Assembly: GCF_018860425.1 (NCBI RefSeq)
Contig: NZ_JAHKPI010000025.1
Span: 838,524 to 902,523, forward strand
From: Marinobacter sp. F3R08
Lineage (GTDB): Bacteria; Pseudomonadota; Gammaproteobacteria; Pseudomonadales; Oleiphilaceae
Length of the DNA stretch: 64,000 nucleotides
Direction of reading: 5' to 3'
A program made the translations under genes and the position numbers. The first letter of the stretch is position 1; every line of letters begins with the position of its first letter. Under the pieces are notes generated by a model that saw only the letters and a list, made by a program, of their open reading frames with translations, was not told the origin of the DNA and ran no database searches. Positions 50,681 through 59,881 of the stretch are shown one piece after another.

Positions 50681-51373
50681 TTACCAGCCAAGATCCTGAG
50701 GTGCGGGCTCAGGTGCCGGTGGCGGGGGAATCAACTCGCCGCTGGCAAGCCAGACCAAAACAATACTCACAAACAATGCCGTCATAAACGCGCCAATTCC
50801 ACCCCCTTCTGCACTGCTGAAACGACGATCCTCAATTGGTTTGTTGCCAGTCACCATCGGCTTGATCAGATTGTCTTTTCGCACAAAGGTATAAAACAGG
50901 ATCGCCCCGACATGAAGCGCGATCAAACCATAAAGGAAATATTCGGATTGCCGGTGCCACCCGCTGAGCATGTTGCTCAGATCTGATGAAACCAGGGGAT
51001 AAAGCGGTCCGTTGAACGAAATCTCATCGTTTGAAAATAACCCGGTAACCGCCTGAAACCCGAACAAACCGATCATCGCCAGAACCGACAGCGCACCCAG
51101 CGGGTTATGGCCCATGCCCTGCCATTTGCCCTGAATATACAATTTCACAGCGGCCGGACTCGGTAAAAAAACCGAGAACCTGGCATAAGTGGATCCCAGA
51201 ACCCCCCAGATCAGCCGGAAACTGAGCAGCCCGACGGCAGCAAGTCCAAACCGCTCGTGCCAGACCATCCAGTCTCCACCGACTTTGACCGAAATCAGAG
51301 AACCGGCGACAACCACGACCAGCAGCCAGTGAAATACTCTCAACGGCAGGTCCCAAAGGCGAATACTTGTCAT
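50681..51373 (-). CDS. cytochrome b561 family protein
   Basis: A 230-residue inner-membrane di-heme b-type cytochrome with four to five membrane helices. Candidate heme-ligand histidines are in LPLRVFHWLLVVVVAG, WHERFGLAAVGLLSFRLIWG, LSGWHRQSEYFLYGLIALHVGAI. It ends in a proline-rich tail (PPPPAPEPAPQDLGW). It may exchange electrons between the quinone pool and the neighbouring cytochrome c', which is inference. Confidence 0.87.
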   Translation of the reverse strand: MTSIRLWDLPLRVFHWLLVVVVAGSLISVKVGGDWMVWHERFGLAAVGLLSFRLIWGVLGSTYARFSVFLPSPAAVKLYIQGKWQGMGHNPLGALSVLAMIGLFGFQAVTGLFSNDEISFNGPLYPLVSSDLSNMLSGWHRQSEYFLYGLIALHVGAILFYTFVRKDNLIKPMVTGNKPIEDRRFSSAEGGGIGAFMTALFVSIVLVWLASGELIPPPPAPEPAPQDLGW

Positions 51374-51398
51374 GGTGTCTCTCTAATCAGTCAGAATT

Positions 51399-52616
51399 TC
51401 AGAACTTCCGGGACATCTCTTCTGCCACCATCTCGGCGGTAATCGCTGAGAGGGTCCAGCCCAGATGGCCATGCCCGGTATTGTAAAACACAGTCGGCAG
51501 GCTGCCCTGCCCGACCTTCGGCATCATATTCGGTAACATGGGGCGCAGTCCGGCCCAGGGGACGACCTTACGGGTACAGACTCCAGGAAAACACTGTTCA
51601 ACCCATCGCGTCAGCGGGCGGATCCGGTCATCCTTGATATCGCGGTTGTAACCGCTGAATTCGGCGGTACCGGCAATCCGGAAACGACCATCGCCCAGGC
51701 GACTGGTAACGATCTTGGTGGCATCGTCCAGCAGACTGACCGTGGGTGCCGCCTTTTGTGATGCCTCGTCGTCCAGCTCCACCGTAATGGAGTATCCCTT
51801 TACCGGGTAAATATTGACCCGGTCACCCAGCTTCTTCGCAAGCCCGCGGCTTCCGACACCGGCACAGATTACCACCCCATCGAACGTATCCCGGGATTGC
51901 CCGGTGCCATCGTCAACCGTAACCCAGGCATTGCGCTCATCGGCACCCAGTTCGGTAACGGTCTGGCCATAGCAGGTTTTAACGCCCAGACGCTGGATGG
52001 CATCCGCCAGGCCGTTGGTGAACTTGTGAATATCACCGGTGGAATCACTCTCGGTAAAAAAGCCACCGTAATAATCACCTGCCAGAGTCGGCTCGATGGC
52101 CTTCATTTCGTCCGGCGTTACCGATCGGCGCTCCAGACCACCAGCGGACAAAAGACGTGACACTCGAGCCGCGTGATCGAATCCGGCCTTATCGCGGTAT
52201 ATGTGCAGGATACCCTGCTTCTTGAGATCGAAATCGATGCCTTCTTCCTGCGCCCAGGCAAACAGATAATCACGGGCAGCAATGGCGAGACGGGCGGTTT
52301 CCGTAGTGTTTTTCTCGTACTGAGGAATCGCGGCCATGAACTCGGCGAACCAGCTGAGTTTGTGCCAGGAGGGCTTGGGGTTAACCAGTAAAGGCGCATC
52401 ACGGCGCGACATCCATTTGATGCCTTTCATGACCGTTTGCCAGTTATTCCAGACTTCCGCATTGGACGCGGAAAGCTGTCCGCCGTTGGCAAAAGAGGTT
52501 TCCATTGCCGCATAACGGTGTTTTTCGTAAACGGTAACATCAAACCCACGTTTGGCGAGGGTGTAAGCTGTGGTAATACCGGTGATACCACCGCCAATTA
52601 CTGCGATTCGCTTCAT
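51399..52616 (-). CDS. dadA: FAD-dependent D-amino acid dehydrogenase (DadA-like) under glycine riboswitch
   Basis: A 405-residue flavoprotein of the DAO family: N-terminal FAD motif IGGGITGITTAYTLAKRGFDVTVYEK in two parts, the DadA-like YGGFFTESDSTGDIHKFTNGLADAIQRL, and the C-terminal WAGLRPMLPNMMPKVGQ and NTGHGHLGWTLSA. DadA enzymes deaminate D-amino acids and pass electrons to quinone. The gene is preceded by a tandem glycine riboswitch, so glycine or a glycine-linked D-amino acid (for example D-alanine) is the likely signal. This suggests a glycine-dehydrogenase-like role, which is inference. The ribosome site GGAG lies 7 bases before the ATG. No dadX racemase gene is nearby. Confidence 0.88.
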   Translation of the reverse strand: MKRIAVIGGGITGITTAYTLAKRGFDVTVYEKHRYAAMETSFANGGQLSASNAEVWNNWQTVMKGIKWMSRRDAPLLVNPKPSWHKLSWFAEFMAAIPQYEKNTTETARLAIAARDYLFAWAQEEGIDFDLKKQGILHIYRDKAGFDHAARVSRLLSAGGLERRSVTPDEMKAIEPTLAGDYYGGFFTESDSTGDIHKFTNGLADAIQRLGVKTCYGQTVTELGADERNAWVTVDDGTGQSRDTFDGVVICAGVGSRGLAKKLGDRVNIYPVKGYSITVELDDEASQKAAPTVSLLDDATKIVTSRLGDGRFRIAGTAEFSGYNRDIKDDRIRPLTRWVEQCFPGVCTRKVVPWAGLRPMLPNMMPKVGQGSLPTVFYNTGHGHLGWTLSAITAEMVAEEMSRKF

Positions 52617-52669
52617 TGCAATCTCCGTGAGCGCCCAGGGTTTCCTCCCTGCTCCAAATAGCAGAAAGC

Positions 52670-52868
52670 ACCCCTTCCGTCACGGGACCTGAGAGATTCA
52701 CGAGCCGTTTCAGAGAAACCGGCCGCTTGCTCCTTCGGTGTGCCGACTGACGCGATTGTCGACAGCTCTTCGGAAAGTATTCATGTCAGCGGTCCATTTG
52801 CCTGAGAGTTTCCGGGGCAGTTGCTCCTTCGGCGCTGATCGCAAGCGATTCAGTCTCTCCCGCAGACA
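52670..52868 (-). ncRNA. tandem glycine riboswitch
   Basis: Read on the minus strand, two aptamers stand in series ahead of dadA. Aptamer 1 (about 52864 down to 52789) has the core GGGAGAGACT, then GCCGAAGGAGCAACTG and ACTCTCAGGCAAATGGACCGC. Aptamer 2 (about 52783 down to 52671) has CCGAAGAGC, CACCGAAGGAGCAAG and ATCTCTCAGGTCCCGTGACGGAAG. Both carry the diagnostic CCGAAGGAGCAA and CTCTCAGG words, and aptamer 2 closes with TTCCG/CGGAA. A hairpin CAGGG-N6-CCCTG (52636-52651) follows before the start codon and may be the expression platform. Glycine binding is expected to switch dadA on. Confidence 0.9.
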
Positions 52869-53039
52869 TGTCTGATTGGTCATAATTGCCAATCTGCATA
52901 AACAAACATAGCAAATAACCCAGAACCAGGAAACCAGCAGGCGCAGGTAGATAACCTGAGAATACCAAGCTATTCTCAATGATTATGAGACATTTTGATT
53001 CGCTGCGTTTGACGTCGGACAGGAGGTTCCTCATCCGTA

Positions 53040-54746
53040 ATGCATGATAGAAAAGGAATTCTCTCAGCCTCAGAACAGAGTGAAAACAAGTTTTACGAGT
53101 TGATAGAGAGTCTCCCTATGGTGGCTGTCCAGGGCTATGACAGACAGCGTCGGGTGATCTACTGGAATCAGGCAAGCGCCCGCCTGTATGGTTATTCCCG
53201 GGAAGAAGCTCAGGGCCAGCTGCTGGAAGACCTGATCATTCCAGACCACATGCGCGACGACGTGATCAAGGCGCACAGCGAATGGCTTCAAAACACCGCC
53301 AGCATTCCCGCAGAGGAACTTGAGCTCAAGCACAAGAACGGGCATCTGGTTCCGGTTTATTCAAGCCACGTGATGCTCAAACAAGAGACCGGCGAGTGTG
53401 AAATGTTCTGCATTGACATTAGCCTCGAGGAGCAAAAACGGGCACGGGATGAACTGTATCAGCGAGCCAGCTTCGACGACTTGACCGGTTTACCGAACCG
53501 GCATTTGATGGAAGCCGAGTTGGCAAGCCGACTGGACGAAGCTGACCGCTTGCAACAGGAAGTGGCGGTCGTGTTTATCGACCTCGACAACTTCAAGGTA
53601 ATAAACGACACCCTTGGCCATCATCACGGCGACAAGCTCCTGAAGGCCGTCGCAGAAACTCTCAAACGGGAACTCCGTGGCGGAGATCTTCTGAGTCGCT
53701 TCGGCGGCGACGAATTTGTTCTTCTTCTATTCGACTTCGACGGGCCAGAAGGGATTCACGAACTTATCTTCAGATTACTCAATGCCCTGGAACACGAAGT
53801 TAAACTGGACGATGATTGCTATCAGGTTACCGCCAGCTTCGGTGTCAGCCTGTTTCCACATAACGGCACCACAGTCTCGGACCTTATGGGCAATGCAGAC
53901 GCCGCCATGTACGAGGCAAAGGAGGCAGGAAAAAACAGCGTTTGCTTCTACACGCCGGACATCAACGACAGGCTGGTAAGCTACCAGGAAATCACCAGCC
54001 TGCTTCGTGACGCACTCAATAACGAAGGCCTTGAATTGTTTTACCAGCCTCAGGTCGGCCTGGGTGAAAAACGATGCGACTCCTGCGAAGCACTTCTGCG
54101 CTGTTTTCACGGGCAACCCCGGGCGGTCTCCCCGGCCACGTTTATTCCAGTGGCAGAAAAGTCCGGCCTCATAAACCGTATTGGCGACTGGGTGATCGAA
54201 ACCGCCTGCAAACAGCTCAGCGCCTGGCAGAAAACCGAATTCAAAAACGTACGGATCGACATCAATCTTTCTGGCCGACAGTTAACGAATCCTTACCTGG
54301 CAAACCACATTCTGGATACCCTTGTACGTTACAACCTGAGACCCGAGCAGCTGGGTGTGGAACTGACTGAAAACGAGGTTTTCGGTAGCGATGAAAGCCA
54401 GATCAAACAGCTGCAAATACTCAAGCAGGCTGGAGTGCACATCTCGATCGACGACTTTGGCACCGGACATTCATCTCTCGTGTATCTGCGAAGGCTTCCG
54501 GTATGCGGAATAAAAATCGACCGGAGTTTTCTTCAACATGCGATGCAGAACAGAGCCGACATGGCCATCATGCAGGCCATGATTACCGTTGGGCACAGTT
54601 TGGGCTTAAGTGTGCTCGTTGAAGGCGTGGAAACGGAAGAACAGGCCAAACTGGTGACCGACATGGGGTGCGATGTCGCTCAGGGATTCCTCTACGCCAA
54701 ACCCATGCCGGCAGCTAAGACAGAAGAATATCTGACCAACTTCTGA
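53040..54746 (+). CDS. PAS-GGDEF-EAL cyclic-di-GMP signalling protein
   Basis: A 568-residue cytoplasmic protein. It has an N-terminal PAS/PAC domain (residues about 15-135; YDRQRRVIYWNQASARLYGYSREEAQG), then a diguanylate cyclase domain with intact signature FGGDEFVLL and inhibitory-type R/D residues not obvious, then an EAL phosphodiesterase domain (EALLRCFHG, VDIN-like RIDINLSG, DDFGTGHSSLVYLRRLP, EGVETEEQ). Both catalytic motifs look complete, so either activity is possible. AGGAGG stands about 13 bases before ATG 53040. The neighbouring riboswitch region is on the other strand. Confidence 0.92.
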   Translation: MHDRKGILSASEQSENKFYELIESLPMVAVQGYDRQRRVIYWNQASARLYGYSREEAQGQLLEDLIIPDHMRDDVIKAHSEWLQNTASIPAEELELKHKNGHLVPVYSSHVMLKQETGECEMFCIDISLEEQKRARDELYQRASFDDLTGLPNRHLMEAELASRLDEADRLQQEVAVVFIDLDNFKVINDTLGHHHGDKLLKAVAETLKRELRGGDLLSRFGGDEFVLLLFDFDGPEGIHELIFRLLNALEHEVKLDDDCYQVTASFGVSLFPHNGTTVSDLMGNADAAMYEAKEAGKNSVCFYTPDINDRLVSYQEITSLLRDALNNEGLELFYQPQVGLGEKRCDSCEALLRCFHGQPRAVSPATFIPVAEKSGLINRIGDWVIETACKQLSAWQKTEFKNVRIDINLSGRQLTNPYLANHILDTLVRYNLRPEQLGVELTENEVFGSDESQIKQLQILKQAGVHISIDDFGTGHSSLVYLRRLPVCGIKIDRSFLQHAMQNRADMAIMQAMITVGHSLGLSVLVEGVETEEQAKLVTDMGCDVAQGFLYAKPMPAAKTEEYLTNF

Positions 54747-54757
54747 GCAGCGTGCGG

Positions 54758-55384
54758 CTACCCCTTTTCATACTCCCGGACCAGCTCCTGCAGGAAATAG
54801 AGCCCCGCTGAACTCAGGAAGCATCGACCAGTACCCGATCGAAATACCAGATGGCGTTTATCCAGATATTCCAGGGCTTCAGTGAAACCCTTTTCAAAGC
54901 GCGCCGCCCTGAGAATGTCCTGGTATTCCTCATCGTTCACCAGTGCCGAGAGGTCTTGCTCATTCAGTCCGGCGTCCGGACGGCCAAGGTATTCCAGGTC
55001 GCGACCACTGCGAGCAAAGTAACGCCCTATCAGTAGCAGTGTTACCTGCACCCGGAAGGCGTTTTCGTCATGCTCCTCATTCTCGTCGTCACTGCTTTCC
55101 TTGAGGAAGAAGAACGCCCCGGTTTCGTTAAACACCAGTTCGCTGCCCAGGTGTTCATAGAAGGTCCGGAAGTGGGACAGATGGTTATACAGCAGATTGT
55201 AGAGCGGATTGGCCCGCAGCTCGGAGTGGTTGCTGTCCCATAGGTCCCGCACGATCACCCGCCCTGCCTGGAATTCCCGGTAGATCGCGGCGCTATGGGC
55301 CGGCAGAATCTGCTCGAAACGGCTGGACGTGTGGGCACTGTCCACGGATGTTTCGACATCCGTCGCGTCAGAAAAATCAGGCAT
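54758..55384 (-). CDS. mksE: condensin-like MksE (small subunit)
   Basis: About 208 residues. The central region LRANPLYNLLYNHLSHFRTFYEHLGSELVFNETGAFFFLKE and the C-terminal tandem winged-helix part (HLVFRSGTGRCFLSSAGLYFLQELVREYEKG) match MksE, which regulates the kleisin-SMC complex as MukE does. ATG 55384 overlaps the stop of mksF by eight bases; an earlier in-frame ATG at 55444 lies deep in mksF. An acidic segment (ESSDDENEEHDEN) interrupts the fold at about residue 110. It is last in the operon. Confidence 0.82.
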   Translation of the reverse strand: MPDFSDATDVETSVDSAHTSSRFEQILPAHSAAIYREFQAGRVIVRDLWDSNHSELRANPLYNLLYNHLSHFRTFYEHLGSELVFNETGAFFFLKESSDDENEEHDENAFRVQVTLLLIGRYFARSGRDLEYLGRPDAGLNEQDLSALVNDEEYQDILRAARFEKGFTEALEYLDKRHLVFRSGTGRCFLSSAGLYFLQELVREYEKG

Positions 55385-56804
55385 GGTGTTGCTCTTCTTG
55401 ATTGACCGGGGCGTGGGTTTCCAGACGGCGTTTGCGGTAGACAAACTGCTCGCTGGGCGATTGCTGATCCAGAATCCGGAACCGGTTGGTGGTAACCACC
55501 TGCATTCCGTCCGGGGGCGAGTTTACCAGCCGGTTCAGGGCCGCCAGTAAATCCGCAAAGCGATAGCCGGGAATAAAGCCGTCCAGGCGACCGTGCAGCT
55601 CCCGCACAAGATCGTTGGTTGGTCGCAGTTCCAGGGTTTCCAGCCATTGATAGAGCTGATTGATACGCTGTACGTCAATGCGGGTGTGGCGACCACTGCC
55701 CTCCACTTCCTGCAATACCGGCACCTCCGCTTTTCGGCGAAGATCGTTCAGGCGCAGGTCCAGCTCGCTGAACAACAGCTGGTAGTAGCTGGACGATTCA
55801 CCGAAGGCGTAGTGTTTCGGCCGCTGCTGAGCCCGAAGCCCCACCAGAAAGCCCGTGCTGCGGGCGAAGTCGCCGCCCTCCAGCCATTTTCGTTTGAGGC
55901 TGAGGGTTTCGGTTTCGCCCTTGAGTTCCTGCAGCTTGCCGTAGAAATGCTCCATGGCGTTGTACTGAACCATGCCCTGACGGGTCTTGCGCAGAAAGTG
56001 CTCCACTTCCTGGGCCACCGCCTGAATCGGCTTGTACAGGGCGTTGAGACTGATCGAAGAACGGAACAACTGGTCCGCAAGACTGTGATCACCGTGGCTT
56101 TCCAGCAGCCGCACCATAGCTTCCAGAGTCTCGAACAGGTTGCTGCCATCAGGCAGTCGGGTATCCGGATTCAGGAACACCAGGGTCGGTTTTATATGAC
56201 GCTCGTACAGGGTAACGATCTGTTCAAACAGATTCTGGCGGAACTCCAGGTATTTCTCGGGCGCCCGGCTGGCATCGCCGGACAGATCCGCAAGCTGTGC
56301 ACTGATGGTCTGCATGCGCAGCACGTTCTGGCGCAACAGACCAATGAGCTGGCTGACCCGTTCATTCAGATCGTCCCTCAGTTCGGTGTAGTCCGGGTCC
56401 ACATCGCTGAAGCTGCTGGTTTCCAGTCGATTACGCACATCTCTAAGGGTCACCAGATGGCCCCGCAAACGGGCATCGGTCAGTTCCTGATAGAGCGAGG
56501 CGTTACAGGCCCGCATCAGGTTGATCAGGGCATCCTGCAACACCAGCCGGCGCTCGCCATCGGCCTTGATGATGTCGATCACCAGGCCGCTGCGGAACAG
56601 ATTCTCGGTATTCAGCGCCAGCCTCACCCGCTCCCGGTCGGCATTGCCGAGAGTTCGGGTATAGTCCATCACCTCGGTCACCAGATCGCTCTCACGGATG
56701 AATCTGGCCTCGTTCCGGTCCATCCGTTCAATCATCCGGAACAGAATCTTCGGGTGCTCGAACAGCAGCCGGGTGGTGTCCAGGGTGCTGAAGCGTTTAC
56801 TCAT
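55377..56804 (-). CDS. mksF: condensin-like MksF (kleisin subunit)
   Basis: A 475-residue protein of the MukF/MksF type: N-terminal winged-helix dimerisation region (STLDTTRLLFEHPKILFRMIERMDRNEARFI), a long helical middle with leucine heptads, and a C-terminal kleisin winged helix. It overlaps the end of the SMC-like mksB by eight bases and the start of mksE by eight bases, so the three subunits are translated together. It bridges the heads of the MksB dimer. A long antisense open frame here is a shadow. Confidence 0.8.
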   Translation of the reverse strand: MSKRFSTLDTTRLLFEHPKILFRMIERMDRNEARFIRESDLVTEVMDYTRTLGNADRERVRLALNTENLFRSGLVIDIIKADGERRLVLQDALINLMRACNASLYQELTDARLRGHLVTLRDVRNRLETSSFSDVDPDYTELRDDLNERVSQLIGLLRQNVLRMQTISAQLADLSGDASRAPEKYLEFRQNLFEQIVTLYERHIKPTLVFLNPDTRLPDGSNLFETLEAMVRLLESHGDHSLADQLFRSSISLNALYKPIQAVAQEVEHFLRKTRQGMVQYNAMEHFYGKLQELKGETETLSLKRKWLEGGDFARSTGFLVGLRAQQRPKHYAFGESSSYYQLLFSELDLRLNDLRRKAEVPVLQEVEGSGRHTRIDVQRINQLYQWLETLELRPTNDLVRELHGRLDGFIPGYRFADLLAALNRLVNSPPDGMQVVTTNRFRILDQQSPSEQFVYRKRRLETHAPVNQEEQHHA

Positions 56805-59739
56805 CCGCCAGCTCCAGCAGGCTGTTCTGGGTCTGATCCGCCCATTGGCTCAGCGATTCACCATTGGTGAAACCTTCAGCCCCACCCCAGAACACCAGGG
56901 TACGCTGTGGGCTATAGGGTCGTGCCGTGCGCATCTGCCCGACTTCCAGGTGGCGCCCGATCAGGTAAATCACCTCCGCGCTGGCACTGTGGGTGGCAGC
57001 GGAGAACAGATTGAAACCTTGCTTGCGAAGCCTTTCCAGCAGCGTGGGCATCTGACTGATGTCCACGCTGGCCAGCTCATCCAGCACCATGGGAAACGAC
57101 AGCTGCACACCCGGGTACAGCACCCGTTTAAGCAGCCGATAAACCAGCTCCAGGTTGATCAGTGCGGTGGTAGACGTGGACTGACCTTTTTTGTCCAGGT
57201 TCGTGGCGTTTTCCTTGCGGGTACGGTAGGAAATGCCGGTAATCACCTTGTCCATGGTCAGGCGCTTGCTGCCGCCCTGCTCGCCGAAGAAGTCTGCCAC
57301 AAACACCCGCAATCGGTCGTAGAACGCATCGGACTGCAGCTGATTGCCATAGGGATCGATGTTGTTGGCTTCTTCCACCAGATTGCGGAATTTGGGATCG
57401 GTGTGAATATCTACGCGGATTTCCACCAGATCGTTGATGCACACGCCATCCAGCTCCCGGTTGAGCTGCGATTCAAACCGGCTGATGTGTTCGTGGTTGG
57501 ATTTCAGGGCCTGCCGGTAGCTGGCCACAGTTTCGTTGTGGATACCAACCTGCTGTTCAAGGACATTCCATCGCTCGGCCATGCCGGCAAACAGATCCGC
57601 GAGGCTTTTGAAGGTTTCCCGGATAACCGATGACGCCGGACTGTCTTTCTGCAACTCACCTTCGGCATCGTCATGAATGCCCAGATAGACAAACTGGCGC
57701 AGGTGGTCGAGGATGCTGCGACGGCGCTCTTCCAGGTCGTCGAGCTGATTTTGCAGATCGTCGAACGCGGCGACAGCCACCTGCTCTATATCCAGCGGCT
57801 GCTCCGCTTCCACGGCTTTCAGATGCGCAAACCGGTGCTCCACGGTGCCCACGCTGCGGCTGAGGCCTGCCAGCTCCCGTTCGCGCTCTTCGATACGCTC
57901 TTTCTCGGCTCTGGCGTTGGCAACCTTCTGCTGCACAGCATCCTGCTTTTCCTGCTCCAGCCGGGCCTGTTCTTCCAGTCTGGCCAGCTGCTCTTCCGCG
58001 GCCCGTTTCTCCTCGGTGGCGTCCTGCAGGGTGGTGGCGGCAGCCGGGAAACGCTGGAGTGTTTCCAGATCTTTTTCGATGGCACGGATTTCCTTTTCCG
58101 TGCGCTCGATCAGTCGGGGCCGGTCATGTTCCTGATTGGCGGTGTCTGCCAGTTCGGCACGCTCCTTTTCCAGGCCATGAAGCTCGCCTTCGATATGCCG
58201 GCGCTGCTCCGCAAAGTCAGTCTGCCGGGCTGGCTGCCCCTGGTATTCGGCATCGAACCAGTCAAAACCTTTATCATTGGGCACGAACAGCCGGGCAAAG
58301 GCCTCAATGGCGGCCCTGGTCTCGCCGCTCAGATCCTGACCCGGGCTGGCCATGACCAGGCGCGGATCCACGGCCCGCAGCGGCGCAGCGGTGGCCTCAT
58401 CCAGCTGGTTCTGCAACTGCCAATGTTGCTTGCTCTCGCGATCTTTGAGGGATTCCAGCTTGCGCTCGAGTTCCTGCTGCTTTTTCTTGATCTGCTCCAG
58501 CCGGATTTCTGCCTGGGCGGCGCTCTTCAGGGCAGCCAGATGCCCTTTCTTGCTGTCGAGTTCCTCTTTCTGGATCTCCTCGATTTCCTGCAGAGTCATT
58601 TCCCCGTATTGGGACACCAGCAGTTCGCCATCTTTCTGGTTCTGCTCAGCCTGCTTGATCCGACGGTCGGCAGAGCGGATTTCGCCCTTCAGGCCGCTGG
58701 CCTCCTGCTCCAGTTTCTTCAGGGCCTGCAGCACATGGCGCAGCGTCTCGTTCTGTTCATTGAACGCCTCCACAGCGCCTTTGCGTCGCTCGCCAATGTC
58801 CTGCAGTGCGTTAGTCACGCCATCGCGAAAAACGGCAAAGTCATGCTGGCTGCGGAGTAACGTCTGGTAGGCCTGGTAATCCTTTTGCAGCTTTTCAAAC
58901 CGTGAGCGCTCTTTCTCAATGCGTGTCAGCTGGGTTTGTTGCTGCTTCAACTGGTCATGCCGGTTCAGGAAGTCGTCGATATTGAAATCAAAGGCATCAT
59001 CGGCAAATTTCTTATCCGCCTCGATAATGCTGGCCACCGCGTTAGACATGGCCTGATCGTCCGCCTTCATTTCGAACAACAGCAGGATCAGCGTGCGCAG
59101 AGACTGCACCCGTCGTTCATCAGACTCACCTAGGGGCAGCACGGAATAACGCACCGCATCAGCGTTCATCAGTTCGCTGCTGTAGAGCATCTGCTTGAGC
59201 TTGCCGGGATCGTTCACCAGCCGGGTTTCTCTGGAGAGCTTCTTCAGCGCCTCGGACAAACGGCTGAACGAGAGCTCCGGCACCGCTTGGCCAATACCAT
59301 CCTCATCATCCCCGTTCCAGAACAGCGGCCGCAGCTGGTCGTAACCCACCGGAACAAAGGCACGGCCATAGCTAAGCTGGCTGGCGCTGTCCCGGTACAG
59401 GATCTGGCAATGCACCCCGGCCGGGTTTTCGGCCTCCATGATCAGGAAACTGAACTGGCTCGGAAAGTAATGCTGGTAGCTTTCCTCGTTGGTGTAGAAG
59501 CTGCCGGCACTGGCATTACGGAAGGCAAATTTCTTGCGGCTGTTCTTGAAGTTGTTTTCCGGCAACAGGAACAGACGCAGGCTGTTTAAAAGGCTGGATT
59601 TGCCCAGATTCCCGGGACCCAAAACCAGGCCGTGGTTATCCACCGGAATTTCCACGTAACAAAAGCCGGCTGAATCCACCAACACCAGACGGCGGATACC
59701 AAAATTGAAATTGCCTGGGCTCCCCTGGGAGTCACTCAT
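56797..59739 (-). CDS. mksB: condensin-like MksB (SMC-like ATPase)
   Basis: A 980-residue SMC-like ATPase. The N-terminal head has Walker A GPGNLGKSSLLNSL (residues about 38-50), followed by long coiled coils (about 240-480 and 530-700) around a hinge-like gap. The C-terminal head has the signature-type KKGQSTSTTALINLEL and Walker B-like FPMVLDELASVD. With MksF and MksE it forms a condensin. GGAGATAAT precedes ATG 59739. The gene order is B-F-E here rather than F-E-B as in Pseudomonas. No MksG/JetD nuclease gene adjoins, so a chromosome-organising role is more likely than Wadjet plasmid defence. Confidence 0.85.
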   Translation of the reverse strand: MSDSQGSPGNFNFGIRRLVLVDSAGFCYVEIPVDNHGLVLGPGNLGKSSLLNSLRLFLLPENNFKNSRKKFAFRNASAGSFYTNEESYQHYFPSQFSFLIMEAENPAGVHCQILYRDSASQLSYGRAFVPVGYDQLRPLFWNGDDEDGIGQAVPELSFSRLSEALKKLSRETRLVNDPGKLKQMLYSSELMNADAVRYSVLPLGESDERRVQSLRTLILLLFEMKADDQAMSNAVASIIEADKKFADDAFDFNIDDFLNRHDQLKQQQTQLTRIEKERSRFEKLQKDYQAYQTLLRSQHDFAVFRDGVTNALQDIGERRKGAVEAFNEQNETLRHVLQALKKLEQEASGLKGEIRSADRRIKQAEQNQKDGELLVSQYGEMTLQEIEEIQKEELDSKKGHLAALKSAAQAEIRLEQIKKKQQELERKLESLKDRESKQHWQLQNQLDEATAAPLRAVDPRLVMASPGQDLSGETRAAIEAFARLFVPNDKGFDWFDAEYQGQPARQTDFAEQRRHIEGELHGLEKERAELADTANQEHDRPRLIERTEKEIRAIEKDLETLQRFPAAATTLQDATEEKRAAEEQLARLEEQARLEQEKQDAVQQKVANARAEKERIEERERELAGLSRSVGTVEHRFAHLKAVEAEQPLDIEQVAVAAFDDLQNQLDDLEERRRSILDHLRQFVYLGIHDDAEGELQKDSPASSVIRETFKSLADLFAGMAERWNVLEQQVGIHNETVASYRQALKSNHEHISRFESQLNRELDGVCINDLVEIRVDIHTDPKFRNLVEEANNIDPYGNQLQSDAFYDRLRVFVADFFGEQGGSKRLTMDKVITGISYRTRKENATNLDKKGQSTSTTALINLELVYRLLKRVLYPGVQLSFPMVLDELASVDISQMPTLLERLRKQGFNLFSAATHSASAEVIYLIGRHLEVGQMRTARPYSPQRTLVFWGGAEGFTNGESLSQWADQTQNSLLELADE

Positions 59740-59881
59740 CCAGAATTATCTCCTCACGAACATCAGGTTCAGGTTTTAAAAGAAACGCTATCGGGAATGT
59801 ATTGTATCGATTGCTTGCTACGCAATGACAATTCAGAGATTGTATTGTTGTTCTAATGAAAATACCCCATCGAGAAAGCGG

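Noticed and set aside
52710..52979. 89-codon minus-strand open frame over the dadA leader
   Set aside because: Covers the glycine riboswitch aptamers; apparent coding is incidental.
55593..56870. 425-codon plus-strand open frame antisense to mksF
   Set aside because: Compositional shadow of a GC-rich gene; mksF is supported by operon overlaps and family features.
57673..58860. 395-codon plus-strand open frame inside mksB
   Set aside because: Leucine/phenylalanine-rich shadow of the coiled-coil coding strand; no ribosome site and no recognisable domain.
54758..59739. Wadjet (JetABCD) plasmid-defence locus
   Set aside because: SMC, kleisin and MukE-like genes are present but no JetD/MksG gene lies on either side; neighbours are a GGDEF-EAL gene and an LpxR-like gene.
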